Shown one piece after another: positions 41,612 to 49,894 of a stretch of DNA of 64,000 nt. Every line of letters starts with the position of its first letter. The stretch's first letter is position 1. The DNA is from Flavobacterium sp. (GTDB taxonomy: Bacteria > Bacteroidota > Bacteroidia > Flavobacteriales > Flavobacteriaceae): the NCBI RefSeq assembly GCF_028689845.1, contig NZ_JAQVCH010000004.1, positions 53,721 through 117,720 on the forward strand. Direction: 5' to 3'. The notes beneath the pieces are model-generated. The model ran no database searches and was not told the DNA's origin. It worked only from the letters and a program-made list of their open reading frames with translations. A program made the position numbers and the translations under genes.

Positions 41612-42925
41612 ATGAAGAATAAATTACTACTAACTTTTATTGGAGTGTTTGCCATAGCTTATAATGCTAAAGGGCAAGATACTATTCCGCTTTCTAAAAA
41701 AGTCATTTTAGAAAGAGTCAACGAAAATAATTTGCAAATTAAAATTGCAGAAAAAAATGCAGCTTCAGCAAAAGCAGATTATAATCAATCCAATTCGTTG
41801 TTTTTGCCAAGTATTTCGGCTTCACACACCGCTATTTCTACTTCTAATCCATTAATGGCTTTTGGGTCAAAATTAAACCAAGAAGTATTAACGGCAGCCG
41901 ATTTTAATCCAGCTTTATTAAACAATCCTAATCAAACGCAAAATTATGCTACTAAAATTGATGTTTTGCAACCTATTATTAATGTAGATGGTTTTTATGG
42001 AAGACAAGCTGCAAAATCAAAATTTGAAGCATTTCAATTGCAAACCGAACGCACAAAAGAATATTTACAATTGGAAGTAAATAAAGCATTTATGCAATTA
42101 CAATTGGCTTATAAAGCAGTAGAAGTTTTAGCAAAAGCCAATGCAACTGCTCAAGCAAATCTTAAATTAGTAGAGAATTATGCTAAAGAGGGAATGCTTC
42201 AAAAAACCGATTTACTTTCGGTACAAGTTCGGGTCAATGAAGTTAAAAATCAATGGCAATATGCTAAATCAAATGTGCAAAATGCCTCAGATTATTTAGC
42301 CTTTTTATTGAATGAAGACAATTCCGACAAGGTTTATAAACCGATTGAAGATATTTCAAAAACAATTGACATCAATGATTTTGATTCGAAATTAATCTCA
42401 AACAGAAAAGATATTTTGGCCATGGATAAATCGGTAGAAGCCTATGAAAAAATGGCACAAATGAACAAAATGAGTTTCTTGCCACGACTAAATGCTTTTG
42501 GAAGTTATGAGATGTTTGATACGCAAATTTTTCAAACGGGAGCGAAAGGGTATACTATTGGAGCTCAATTAGCGTGGGATGTTTTTGACGGATACAAATC
42601 TATTGGAAAACTACAAAAAGCGAAAGCAGATTTAGATAAAGCTCAAACAGAAAGCGAGCAATATAAAGCACAAAGTCAATTGGAATTAAACAAAACCAAT
42701 CGTCAATTAAAAGATGCCGAAAACAGAGTTTCACTCTCAAAATTAGCATTAGAACAATCACAAGAAGCGTATCGAATTAGAGAAAATCGTTTCAAAGAAG
42801 GTTTAGAAAAAACCACCGATTTATTAAATTCAGAAACCCTACAATTCCAAAAAGAGTTAGAATATTTACAAGCAGTTTTTGACTATAATTTCACACAAAA
42901 ATATTTAGAATTTTTAACCCAATAA
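41612..42925 (+). CDS. TolC-family outer membrane efflux protein (RND operon)
   Basis: 437 residues: signal peptide (to ~22, NAKGQ), long helical repeats with KAFMQLQLAYKAVEVLAKANATAQANLKLVENYAKEGM (shown from AYKAVEV to NYAKEGM) and the later YRIRENRFKEGLEKTTDLLNSE, and barrel strands GYTIGAQLAWDVFDGY. Outer-membrane duct for the RND pump downstream. First gene of the operon under the TGTAAC-type promoter. Confidence 0.92.
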   Translation: MKNKLLLTFIGVFAIAYNAKGQDTIPLSKKVILERVNENNLQIKIAEKNAASAKADYNQSNSLFLPSISASHTAISTSNPLMAFGSKLNQEVLTAADFNPALLNNPNQTQNYATKIDVLQPIINVDGFYGRQAAKSKFEAFQLQTERTKEYLQLEVNKAFMQLQLAYKAVEVLAKANATAQANLKLVENYAKEGMLQKTDLLSVQVRVNEVKNQWQYAKSNVQNASDYLAFLLNEDNSDKVYKPIEDISKTIDINDFDSKLISNRKDILAMDKSVEAYEKMAQMNKMSFLPRLNAFGSYEMFDTQIFQTGAKGYTIGAQLAWDVFDGYKSIGKLQKAKADLDKAQTESEQYKAQSQLELNKTNRQLKDAENRVSLSKLALEQSQEAYRIRENRFKEGLEKTTDLLNSETLQFQKELEYLQAVFDYNFTQKYLEFLTQ

Positions 42926-43062
42926 GAAGAAAGAAAGAAACAAGAAGAAAGAGAAAAGACAGCATTTTTTAAGAATTCTCAAATTTCTCAAATCTGTATT
43001 TCATAAAAGAATCAATATCAATGACAATTTCAAAAATCAATTTCAATTTTAAAAATAGTATA
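42926..43062. repeat. Spacer with GAAGAAAGAAA words and dispersed 27-bp word
   Basis: Purine-rich GAAGAAAGAAAGAAACAAGAAG run, then the 27-bp word at 42976-43002 that recurs at 33767-33793. No separate gene. An in-frame ATG at 43021 lies inside this spacer but is not favoured as the adaptor start. Confidence 0.5.
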
Positions 43063-44160
43063 ATGAAGAATATATTTTATAAAACATCAATTATAGCTTT
43101 TCTTTTTGCTTTGTTAACTTCTTGTGGTGGCGAAAAGAAAAACGAAATCGCAACGGAAACTCCAATAGCTGTAAAAGTGAGCGGAACAACCGAAAACAGT
43201 AACAGCCCTTACGTTACCGCAAGTGGAAAAATAGAATCACAAAATAGTGCTACTGTAAGTACTCGAATGATGGGCTATGTAACCAAAGTACATGTTAAAA
43301 TGGGACAAAAAGTTACTGCAGGTCAATTATTAGTTAGTATTAATAATTCTGATTTACAAGCTAAAAAAGCACAAGTTGATGCTTCTATTTTACAAGCAAC
43401 AGCCGGTTATACTAATGCTAAAAAAGATTATGAACGTTTCAAAACATTATTTTCACAACAAAGTGCTTCTCAAAAAGAATTAGACGACATGACCTCGCGT
43501 TATGAAATGGCAAAAGCGGGTTTAGAAGGTGCAAAACAAATGCGTAACGAAGTAATGGCTCAATTTTCGTATGCCAACATTACAGCACCATTTTCAGGAG
43601 AAGTTACTACTACTTTCGTAAAAGAAGGTGACATGGCAAATCCAGGTATGCCTTTAGTAGGTGTAGAAGGAAACGGATTAATGCAAGTAATGGCAATGGT
43701 TTCTGAAGGTGATATTACTTCTATCAAAAACGGAATGCCTGTTACGGTTTTAGTAAAATCATCTAACCAACAAATAGAAGGAAAAGTGAGTGAAATAAGT
43801 GGTTCAGCTGCAAATACTGGCGGACAATATTTGGTGAAAATCAATTTAGAAAATACAGATAAAACTATTCTTTCTGGAATGTTTGTCAATGTGAAATTCC
43901 CAATTGAAAAACCAAAAACAACAACAGAAACTAAATCTTCTAATAAAATAGTTGTTCCAACTTCTGCACTCGTTAAGAATGGTCAGTTAACTGGAATCTA
44001 TACGATAAGTTCAGAAAAAACAGCTTTATTACGCTGGTTAAGAGTTGGAAAAAACTTTGGCGATCAAGTTGAGGTTTTATCAGGATTAGCAGCAGACGAA
44101 CAATACATCGTTTCCGCAGAGGGAAAATTATACAACGGAGTTAAAGTATCAATTAAATAA
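43063..44160 (+). CDS. RND efflux periplasmic adaptor lipoprotein
   Basis: 365 residues from the ATG at 43063 (MKNIFYKTSIIAFLFALLTSC), which gives a proper lipobox (Cys 21); the frame also has an upstream ATG at 43021. Membrane-fusion layout: ASGKIESQNSATVSTRMMGYVTKVHVKMGQKVTAGQ (lipoyl half, shown from ASGKIES to QKVTAGQ), coiled coil ~100-150, FSGEVTTTFVKEGDMANPGMPLVGVEG and C-terminal VVPTSALVKNGQLTGIYT. Connects the RND pump to TolC. Confidence 0.92.
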   Translation: MKNIFYKTSIIAFLFALLTSCGGEKKNEIATETPIAVKVSGTTENSNSPYVTASGKIESQNSATVSTRMMGYVTKVHVKMGQKVTAGQLLVSINNSDLQAKKAQVDASILQATAGYTNAKKDYERFKTLFSQQSASQKELDDMTSRYEMAKAGLEGAKQMRNEVMAQFSYANITAPFSGEVTTTFVKEGDMANPGMPLVGVEGNGLMQVMAMVSEGDITSIKNGMPVTVLVKSSNQQIEGKVSEISGSAANTGGQYLVKINLENTDKTILSGMFVNVKFPIEKPKTTTETKSSNKIVVPTSALVKNGQLTGIYTISSEKTALLRWLRVGKNFGDQVEVLSGLAADEQYIVSAEGKLYNGVKVSIK

Positions 44161-44165
44161 TGAGG

Positions 44166-44221
44166 TAATTTGAAAATTTGGAAATGATGTTTTCTGTTGT
44201 CATTTTCAAATTTCCAAATCA
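44166..44221. repeat. Imperfect 22-bp inverted repeat between adaptor and pump genes
   Basis: Arms 44166-44187 and 44200-44221 pair at 18 of 22 positions with a 12-nt loop. No T-run follows; possibly an mRNA-processing hairpin tuning pump versus adaptor expression. Confidence 0.5.
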
Positions 44222-44244
44222 TTACATTTTCAAATTATAAAATT

Positions 44245-47200
44245 ATGCAAGAAGGTATATCAGGTAAAATAGCCAATCTTTTCATTAACTCTAAGTTAAC
44301 CATTTTATTAATGGCAGCCTTAATGATTATTGGTGTCTATAGTTCGTTTCTAATTCCAAGGGAAGAAGAACCACAAATTAATGTTCCAATGGCCGACATC
44401 ATGGTGGGTTATCCTGGAGCAAATCCTACAGAGGTAGAAAGCAGAGTAATCAAGCCTTTAGAAAAGATTATCTCAAATATAAAAGGTGTTCAACACGTAC
44501 ACAGTATGGCGATGAATGGTCAAGCGATGATTATTGTCCAGTTCTATGTTGGCGAAGATACCGAACGCTCGTATGTGAAATTGTACGATGAGTTAATGAA
44601 AAATCAAAATATGTTTCCACAAGGAGTTTATCCGCCTATGGTAAAAACGCGTTCTATTGACGATGTACCGATGTTGGGATTAACGCTTTGGAGTGAAAAA
44701 TATGATGATTTTCAATTGCGTCAAATTGCCGAAGAAGTTACTTCTGAAATTAAAAAAGTAAAAGATGTTTCGATTACCAAAGTAATTGGAGGAAGAAACC
44801 GTGAATTAAAAGTCATTTTAGATAAAGATAAAATGGCCGAAAATGGGGTTGATGCTTTAGGTATTATGCAAATGATACAAGCTAATAACAGCAGTTCACA
44901 ATCAGGAAGTATTGTTAATAACGATAAAGAATTTTTAATTACAACAGGCAAATTTCTAGAAACGTCAGAAGATGTTGAGAACTTGGTAATTGGCGTAAAT
45001 GCAAATATGCCTGTCTATTTAAAAAATGTGGCAACCATTCAAGACGGACCCTCTTCGCCAAAAAGTTATGTAGCTTTTGGCTATGGAAAAGCGAATGAAA
45101 AATTTAAAGAAAGTAAGTCAGAATATCCAGCGGTAACGATTTCAGTTTCTAAAGTAAAAGGAGCTGATGCTATGAAAATTGCGGATAAAATTCTAGCACA
45201 AGTTGAAACCCTTAAGAAAAACACCATTCCAACAGATGTTCATGTTGATGTAACGCGGAATTATGGAGAAACAGCTTCTCACAAAGTAGGTGAGTTGTTA
45301 CTGCATTTAGGAGTTGCCATTTTGGCCGTAACTATTTTAGTGATGCTAGCCATGGGTTGGCGAGGTGGTTTAGTAGTATTCTTTTCGGTACCATTAACCT
45401 TTGCATTGACCTTGTTTAGTTATTATTTATTAGGATATACATTAAACCGAATTACCCTTTTTGCCCTAGTATTTGTGGTTGGTATTGTAGTGGATGATAG
45501 TATCATTATTGCCGAAAACATGCACCGACATTTCAAAATGAAACGATTGCCCTTTAAACAAGCTGCTATTTATGCTATTAATGAAGTAGGAAATCCAACC
45601 ATTTTAGCAACGTTCACCGTAATTGCAGCTATTTTGCCAATGGCTTTCGTGTCAGGAATGATGGGGCCTTATATGAGTCCGATGCCAATTGGTGCCTCTA
45701 TTGCCATGTTATTGTCCTTGTTTGTAGCGTTAACGGTTACTCCTTATTTAGGATATCATTTATTGCAAGAAAAAGACGAGCAAGGTCATAAAGAAGAACA
45801 AGGGTTAGAGACTTCTATGATTTTTAAAATCTATAAAAAGATAGAACAACCTTTTTTAGATAGTTCTAAAAAACGTAACCTCATGTTTTTAATTACGGGC
45901 ATTTTATTAATTGGTTCGATGTTGATGTTCTTTACCAAATCAGTAACCGTAAAAATGTTGCCATTTGATAACAAAAACGAATTCCAAGTAGTAATTGATA
46001 TGCCGGAAGGAACTACTTTAGAAAGAACAGCAATGGTTACACAAGAAATTGCACAATACCTAACCACTGTTCCAGAAGTTGTAGATTATCAAAATTATAT
46101 TGGAGCTTCTGCACCTATTACGTTTAACGGATTAGTGCGTCATTACGATTTACGTGGTGGTAGTAACATGGCTGATATTCAAGTCAATTTATTACATAAA
46201 GAAGACAGAAAATTACAAAGTCACGATATAGCAAAATTAGTACGTCCAACAATTCAAAAAATTGCGAAAAAATATGGAGCTAATGTAAAAATTGTTGAAG
46301 TTCCACCTGGTCCACCAGTACTTTCAACCTTGGTTGCAGAAGTTTATGGACCAAATTACGAAGACCAAATAAAAGTCGCTAGTCAAGTAAAATCTATTTT
46401 AGAAAACACAGCTGATGTAGTTGATACGGATTGGATGGTGGAAGATAATCAAATAGAATATCGTTTAGAAGTAGACAAAGAGAAAGCGATGTTAAACGGA
46501 ATTGCTCCACAACAAATAGTTGGTAATTTGACGTACTTATTGCGTGAAATGCCTGTTTCTAATTTATATGATGAAAATTCAAATGACAATGTCAACATCG
46601 TATTATCATTAGATGATAAAGACAAAACAACTTTACAAGATATTCAAAATTTAAAAATCAAAGGTAGTCGAGGTAACGTTGTTCCAGTTAGTGATTTGGT
46701 TAAAGTGAAAGAACAAACACTTCAAAAAACCATCTATAGAAAAGACCAAAAAAGGGTAGTTTATATTTTAGCAGACATGGCTGGAGGTTTAGAAAGTCCT
46801 GTTTATGCTATTTTAGGAATGAATGAAAAATTACAAAAAATCGAACTTCCAAAAGGGTATAAAATCAATGAATTATACATGGAACAACCATCTGATGAAA
46901 GTGATTTTACTGTAAAATGGGATGGAGAATGGCAAATTACGTTAGAAGTTTTCCGTGATTTGGGTGCAGCCTTTTTAATCGTAATTGTAATTATTTACAT
47001 GTTGATTGTCGGTTGGTTCCAAAACTTCAAAACACCATTGGTTATGATGGTTGCCATTCCGTTATCGTTAGTCGGAATTGTATTAGGTCACTGGGCTTTA
47101 GGAGCGTTTTTTACAGCAACTTCTTTTATTGGAATGATTGCTTTAGCAGGAGTCATGGTGCGGAACTCGGTCTTACTAATTGATTTTATCGAAATTCGAT

Positions 47201-47436
47201 TAAACGACGGAGCACCCATAAAACAAGCTATTATTGAAGCGGGTGCAGTAAGAACGACACCAATTTTATTAACTACTGGAGCGGTTGTTATTGGAGCATC
47301 AATCATTTTATTTGACCCAATTTTCCAAGGATTAGCCATCTCGTTAGTAGCAGGAGCAATTGTTTCAACAGTATTAACCTTATTAGTGGTGCCCTTAATT
47401 TACTACATCGTAGAACGTAAAAAATGGGAGAAATAA
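44245..47436 (+). CDS. RND efflux transporter permease (AcrB-like)
   Basis: 1063 residues from the ATG at 44245 (MQEGISGKIANLFINSKLT); the frame extends to 44197, but that part lies in the hairpin spacer. Twelve transmembrane helices and two large periplasmic loops. Proton-relay aspartates in VVGIVVDDSIIIAENMHRH (helix 4) indicate a drug/small-molecule (HAE-type) pump rather than a CusA-type metal pump. Other motifs: PREEEPQINVPMADI at the first loop, VEVPPGPPVLSTLVAEVYG in the second. Substrate unknown; the promoter shares the site of the SQR-like gene, suggesting a sulfur- or NO-related compound. Confidence 0.92.
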   Translation: MQEGISGKIANLFINSKLTILLMAALMIIGVYSSFLIPREEEPQINVPMADIMVGYPGANPTEVESRVIKPLEKIISNIKGVQHVHSMAMNGQAMIIVQFYVGEDTERSYVKLYDELMKNQNMFPQGVYPPMVKTRSIDDVPMLGLTLWSEKYDDFQLRQIAEEVTSEIKKVKDVSITKVIGGRNRELKVILDKDKMAENGVDALGIMQMIQANNSSSQSGSIVNNDKEFLITTGKFLETSEDVENLVIGVNANMPVYLKNVATIQDGPSSPKSYVAFGYGKANEKFKESKSEYPAVTISVSKVKGADAMKIADKILAQVETLKKNTIPTDVHVDVTRNYGETASHKVGELLLHLGVAILAVTILVMLAMGWRGGLVVFFSVPLTFALTLFSYYLLGYTLNRITLFALVFVVGIVVDDSIIIAENMHRHFKMKRLPFKQAAIYAINEVGNPTILATFTVIAAILPMAFVSGMMGPYMSPMPIGASIAMLLSLFVALTVTPYLGYHLLQEKDEQGHKEEQGLETSMIFKIYKKIEQPFLDSSKKRNLMFLITGILLIGSMLMFFTKSVTVKMLPFDNKNEFQVVIDMPEGTTLERTAMVTQEIAQYLTTVPEVVDYQNYIGASAPITFNGLVRHYDLRGGSNMADIQVNLLHKEDRKLQSHDIAKLVRPTIQKIAKKYGANVKIVEVPPGPPVLSTLVAEVYGPNYEDQIKVASQVKSILENTADVVDTDWMVEDNQIEYRLEVDKEKAMLNGIAPQQIVGNLTYLLREMPVSNLYDENSNDNVNIVLSLDDKDKTTLQDIQNLKIKGSRGNVVPVSDLVKVKEQTLQKTIYRKDQKRVVYILADMAGGLESPVYAILGMNEKLQKIELPKGYKINELYMEQPSDESDFTVKWDGEWQITLEVFRDLGAAFLIVIVIIYMLIVGWFQNFKTPLVMMVAIPLSLVGIVLGHWALGAFFTATSFIGMIALAGVMVRNSVLLIDFIEIRLNDGAPIKQAIIEAGAVRTTPILLTTGAVVIGASIILFDPIFQGLAISLVAGAIVSTVLTLLVVPLIYYIVERKKWEK

Positions 47437-47440
47437 TTTA

Positions 47441-47484
47441 GTTTAAAGTTTAAGGTTTCAAGTTCAAAACCTTAAACTTTAAAC
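47441..47484. repeat. 18-bp perfect inverted repeat after the RND pump
   Basis: GTTTAAAGTTTAAGGTTT (47441-47458) and its exact complement (47467-47484), loop 8 nt; followed by CTTAAACTAATAAAAAC rather than a T-run. May protect the upstream mRNA 3' end or separate expression of the small genes that follow. Confidence 0.6.
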
Positions 47485-47510
47485 CTTAAACTAATAAAAA
47501 CAAATTAAAA

Positions 47511-47822
47511 ATGAAACTACTTATAATCACCGCAATAAAAGAGTTTGAAAAAGAAATCAAACAACAATTAAAAAACGCAAAAGTTAGTACGTTTTCGTAT
47601 CGAGATGTGATTGGATATCGAGATAGTACAGAAGATGCTATAGAATCGAATTGGTTTTCTAGCGAAATGAACAAAACAGATTCTATCTTATTTTATGCTT
47701 TTGTACAAGAAGAACATGTTGAGGCTTTGTTTGAAAATATTAATGAATTTAATGTGCAACAAAAAACACTATCAAACATACATTTGGCAGTAGTAAACAT
47801 AGAAAAATCAAATCAAAAATAG
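47511..47822 (+). CDS. PII-like (DUF3240-type) small protein
   Basis: 103 residues with a ferredoxin-like beta-alpha-beta pattern: MKLLIITAIKEFEKEIKQQLKN, FSYRDVIGYRDSTED and SILFYAFVQEEHVEALFENINEFN, ending in HLAVVNIEKSN. Similar small PII-like proteins follow RND pump genes in other bacteria (DUF3240 type), possibly as regulators. Assignment is by pattern and position only. Confidence 0.6.
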   Translation: MKLLIITAIKEFEKEIKQQLKNAKVSTFSYRDVIGYRDSTEDAIESNWFSSEMNKTDSILFYAFVQEEHVEALFENINEFNVQQKTLSNIHLAVVNIEKSNQK

Positions 47823-47827
47823 AAAAA

Positions 47828-48016
47828 ATGGTAAATAAATTAATCAAAAGAATAGCAGGAATATTTATAATAATAACTGTTTTATTAGGAATGTATGTCA
47901 ATCAAAATTGGTTGTGGTTTACGTTATTTGTAGGAGCAAATTTAGTGCAATCTACCTTTACAAATTGGTGTTTATTGGGAGATATTCTTCGAAAAGTATT
48001 TAAAGTAAAAGACTAA
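47828..48016 (+). CDS. DUF2892 small membrane protein
   Basis: 62 residues: VNKLIKRIAGIFIIITVLLGMYVNQNWLWFTLFVGANLVQSTFTNWCLLGDILRK (cited from IKRIAGIF to CLLGDILRK) is the classic DUF2892/YgaP-C pattern, with two short membrane helices and a conserved Cys before the end. The domain is often fused to rhodanese sulfurtransferases, in line with a sulfur theme alongside SQR. 5 bases after the PII-like gene. Confidence 0.85.
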   Translation: MVNKLIKRIAGIFIIITVLLGMYVNQNWLWFTLFVGANLVQSTFTNWCLLGDILRKVFKVKD

Positions 48017-48086
48017 TTTTTCTGATAAATATCATTTCAGCGTACTAGTTTTATGACTACCTTCGGAGAAGAAAAAATGTAAAACT

Positions 48087-49757
48087 ATGTACTCAGATAT
48101 CGAAATTGCTCAATCTGCCAAAATAAAGCACATCAAAGAAATTGCTGCTAAACTTGCTATTCCAGAAGATGATTTGGAATATTATGGCAAATTCAAAGCA
48201 AAATTACCATTGTCTTTAATCGACAGCAAAAAACTAAAAACAGCGAAATTAATTTTAGTCACTGCAGTCACGCCAACTCCAGCCGGTGAAGGAAAAACAA
48301 CGGTTTCTGTTGGATTGACAGACGGAATGAATGCCATTGGAAAAAAGACTATTGCTGTGCTACGCGAACCTTCGCTTGGTCCTGTTTTTGGTATGAAAGG
48401 CGGAGCAGCCGGCGGAGGCTATTCGCAAGTGATTCCGATGGAAGATATTAATCTGCATTTTACGGGCGATTTTTCTGCCATCGAAAAAGCAAATAATTTA
48501 TTGGCAGCCTTAATTGATAATAATTTACAAAGCAAAACACATAATTTAAATATTGATCCTCGAACCATTGTTTGGAAGCGAGTGATGGACATGAACGACC
48601 GTGCCCTTCGAAATATCATTATTGGTTTGGGTGGTTCTGCAAACGGAATCCCAAGACAAGATGGTTTTAATATTACACCAGCCTCAGAAATCATGGCAAT
48701 TTTATGCATGGCCGATGATTTAAAAGATTTAAAAGAACGTTTAGGCAATATATATATCGGAGCTACTTTTACTGGTGAACCCGTTTTTGCCCATGATTTA
48801 AAAGCGACCGATGCGTTAACCGTTTTACTAAAAGACGCCATAAAACCAAATTTGGTACAAACCCTCGAAGGAAATCCTGCCATTCTTCATGGCGGTCCTT
48901 TTGCGAGTATTGCACAAGGAACCAACTCTATTATTGCAACCCGAATGGGTTTGTCTTTAGGAGATTATGTGGTTACAGAAGCTGGATTTGGTGCCGATTT
49001 AGGTGCCGAAAAATTCTTTGACATTAAATGTGCGGTTTCTGGATTAGAACCTGATGCCGTTGTGCTAGTAGTAACGATTCGTGCTTTACGTCATCATGGT
49101 GGAGCCTTAAAAGCTGAATACGGAACTCCTTCCGTAGAGAAAGTAAAAGCAGGTTTGCCTAATCTTGCCAAGCACATTGAAAATATGAAAGTTTTTGGTC
49201 TCAATCCGCTGATTGCAATTAATTTTTTTCCAGGTGATGCTGAGGAAGAAATTGAATTGGTGAAAAATTTATGCGATTGCTATGGTACAAAAGCAATTGT
49301 TGGTAAAGGTTTTACAGAAGGTGGAGCTGGAATGGTTGATTTGGCTAACGAATTGGTCAAACATATCGAAAAGTATCCAGCTGCATTCCAACCTTTATAT
49401 CGTTTTGAAGAAACACCCGAAGAAAAAATTATAGCCATTGCCACTAAAATATATGGAGCTGCTGGAGTTGAATTTTCTGCGAAAGCAAAATCCCAATTAA
49501 AGCAAATCAACGATTTTGGTTTTGCTAATTATCCGATTTGTATTGCAAAAACACCAAAAAGTTTTTCTGACGACGAATCTAAACGCGGTCGACCAGAAGG
49601 TTTTGTAATTACGGTACGCGAATTTGAAATTGCTTCGGGAGCTGGTTTTATTATTCCAATTTTAGGCGAAACGATGCGAATGCCTGGTTTGCCAGCCGTT
49701 CCTAATGCCGAAAATATTAAAATTGACCACAACGGCGTTGTTTCTGGATTAAGTTGA
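48087..49757 (+). CDS. fhs: Formate-tetrahydrofolate ligase
   Basis: 556 residues. ATP-binding motif TPTPAGEGKTTVSVGL (~residue 66), PSLGPVFGMKGGAAGGGYSQV, FTGDFSAI, EAGFGADLGAEKFFDIKC and LPAVPNAENI at the end are diagnostic. It forms 10-formyl-THF from formate, THF and ATP in C1 metabolism. Monocistronic; ended by a hairpin at 49844. Confidence 0.96.
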   Translation: MYSDIEIAQSAKIKHIKEIAAKLAIPEDDLEYYGKFKAKLPLSLIDSKKLKTAKLILVTAVTPTPAGEGKTTVSVGLTDGMNAIGKKTIAVLREPSLGPVFGMKGGAAGGGYSQVIPMEDINLHFTGDFSAIEKANNLLAALIDNNLQSKTHNLNIDPRTIVWKRVMDMNDRALRNIIIGLGGSANGIPRQDGFNITPASEIMAILCMADDLKDLKERLGNIYIGATFTGEPVFAHDLKATDALTVLLKDAIKPNLVQTLEGNPAILHGGPFASIAQGTNSIIATRMGLSLGDYVVTEAGFGADLGAEKFFDIKCAVSGLEPDAVVLVVTIRALRHHGGALKAEYGTPSVEKVKAGLPNLAKHIENMKVFGLNPLIAINFFPGDAEEEIELVKNLCDCYGTKAIVGKGFTEGGAGMVDLANELVKHIEKYPAAFQPLYRFEETPEEKIIAIATKIYGAAGVEFSAKAKSQLKQINDFGFANYPICIAKTPKSFSDDESKRGRPEGFVITVREFEIASGAGFIIPILGETMRMPGLPAVPNAENIKIDHNGVVSGLS

Positions 49758-49843
49758 TTTAAAAGAAATAAAACTACATTTTTTTAAAGAACCGCATTAT
49801 TAAAAGAATAAGAACAAAAGTATTCAAGGTAAAAGGAGAAATA

Positions 49844-49871
49844 AATTCCCTATTCTAAGGAGTAGGGAATT
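49844..49871. terminator. Bidirectional terminator between fhs and the TonB receptor gene
   Basis: AATTCCCTA (49844-49852) / TAGGGAATT (49863-49871), 10-nt loop, between converging genes. The T-run is weak. Confidence 0.6.
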
Positions 49872-49894
49872 ATAGTTTAAATTATTTTCTTAAA

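Noticed and set aside
43021..43062. Upstream start for the RND adaptor
   Set aside because: Would bury the signal peptide and lipobox 14 residues in; the ATG at 43063 gives a proper lipoprotein signal.
48419..48883. 154-aa antisense ORF in fhs
   Set aside because: Shadow of the highly conserved formate-THF ligase frame; no independent start signal.
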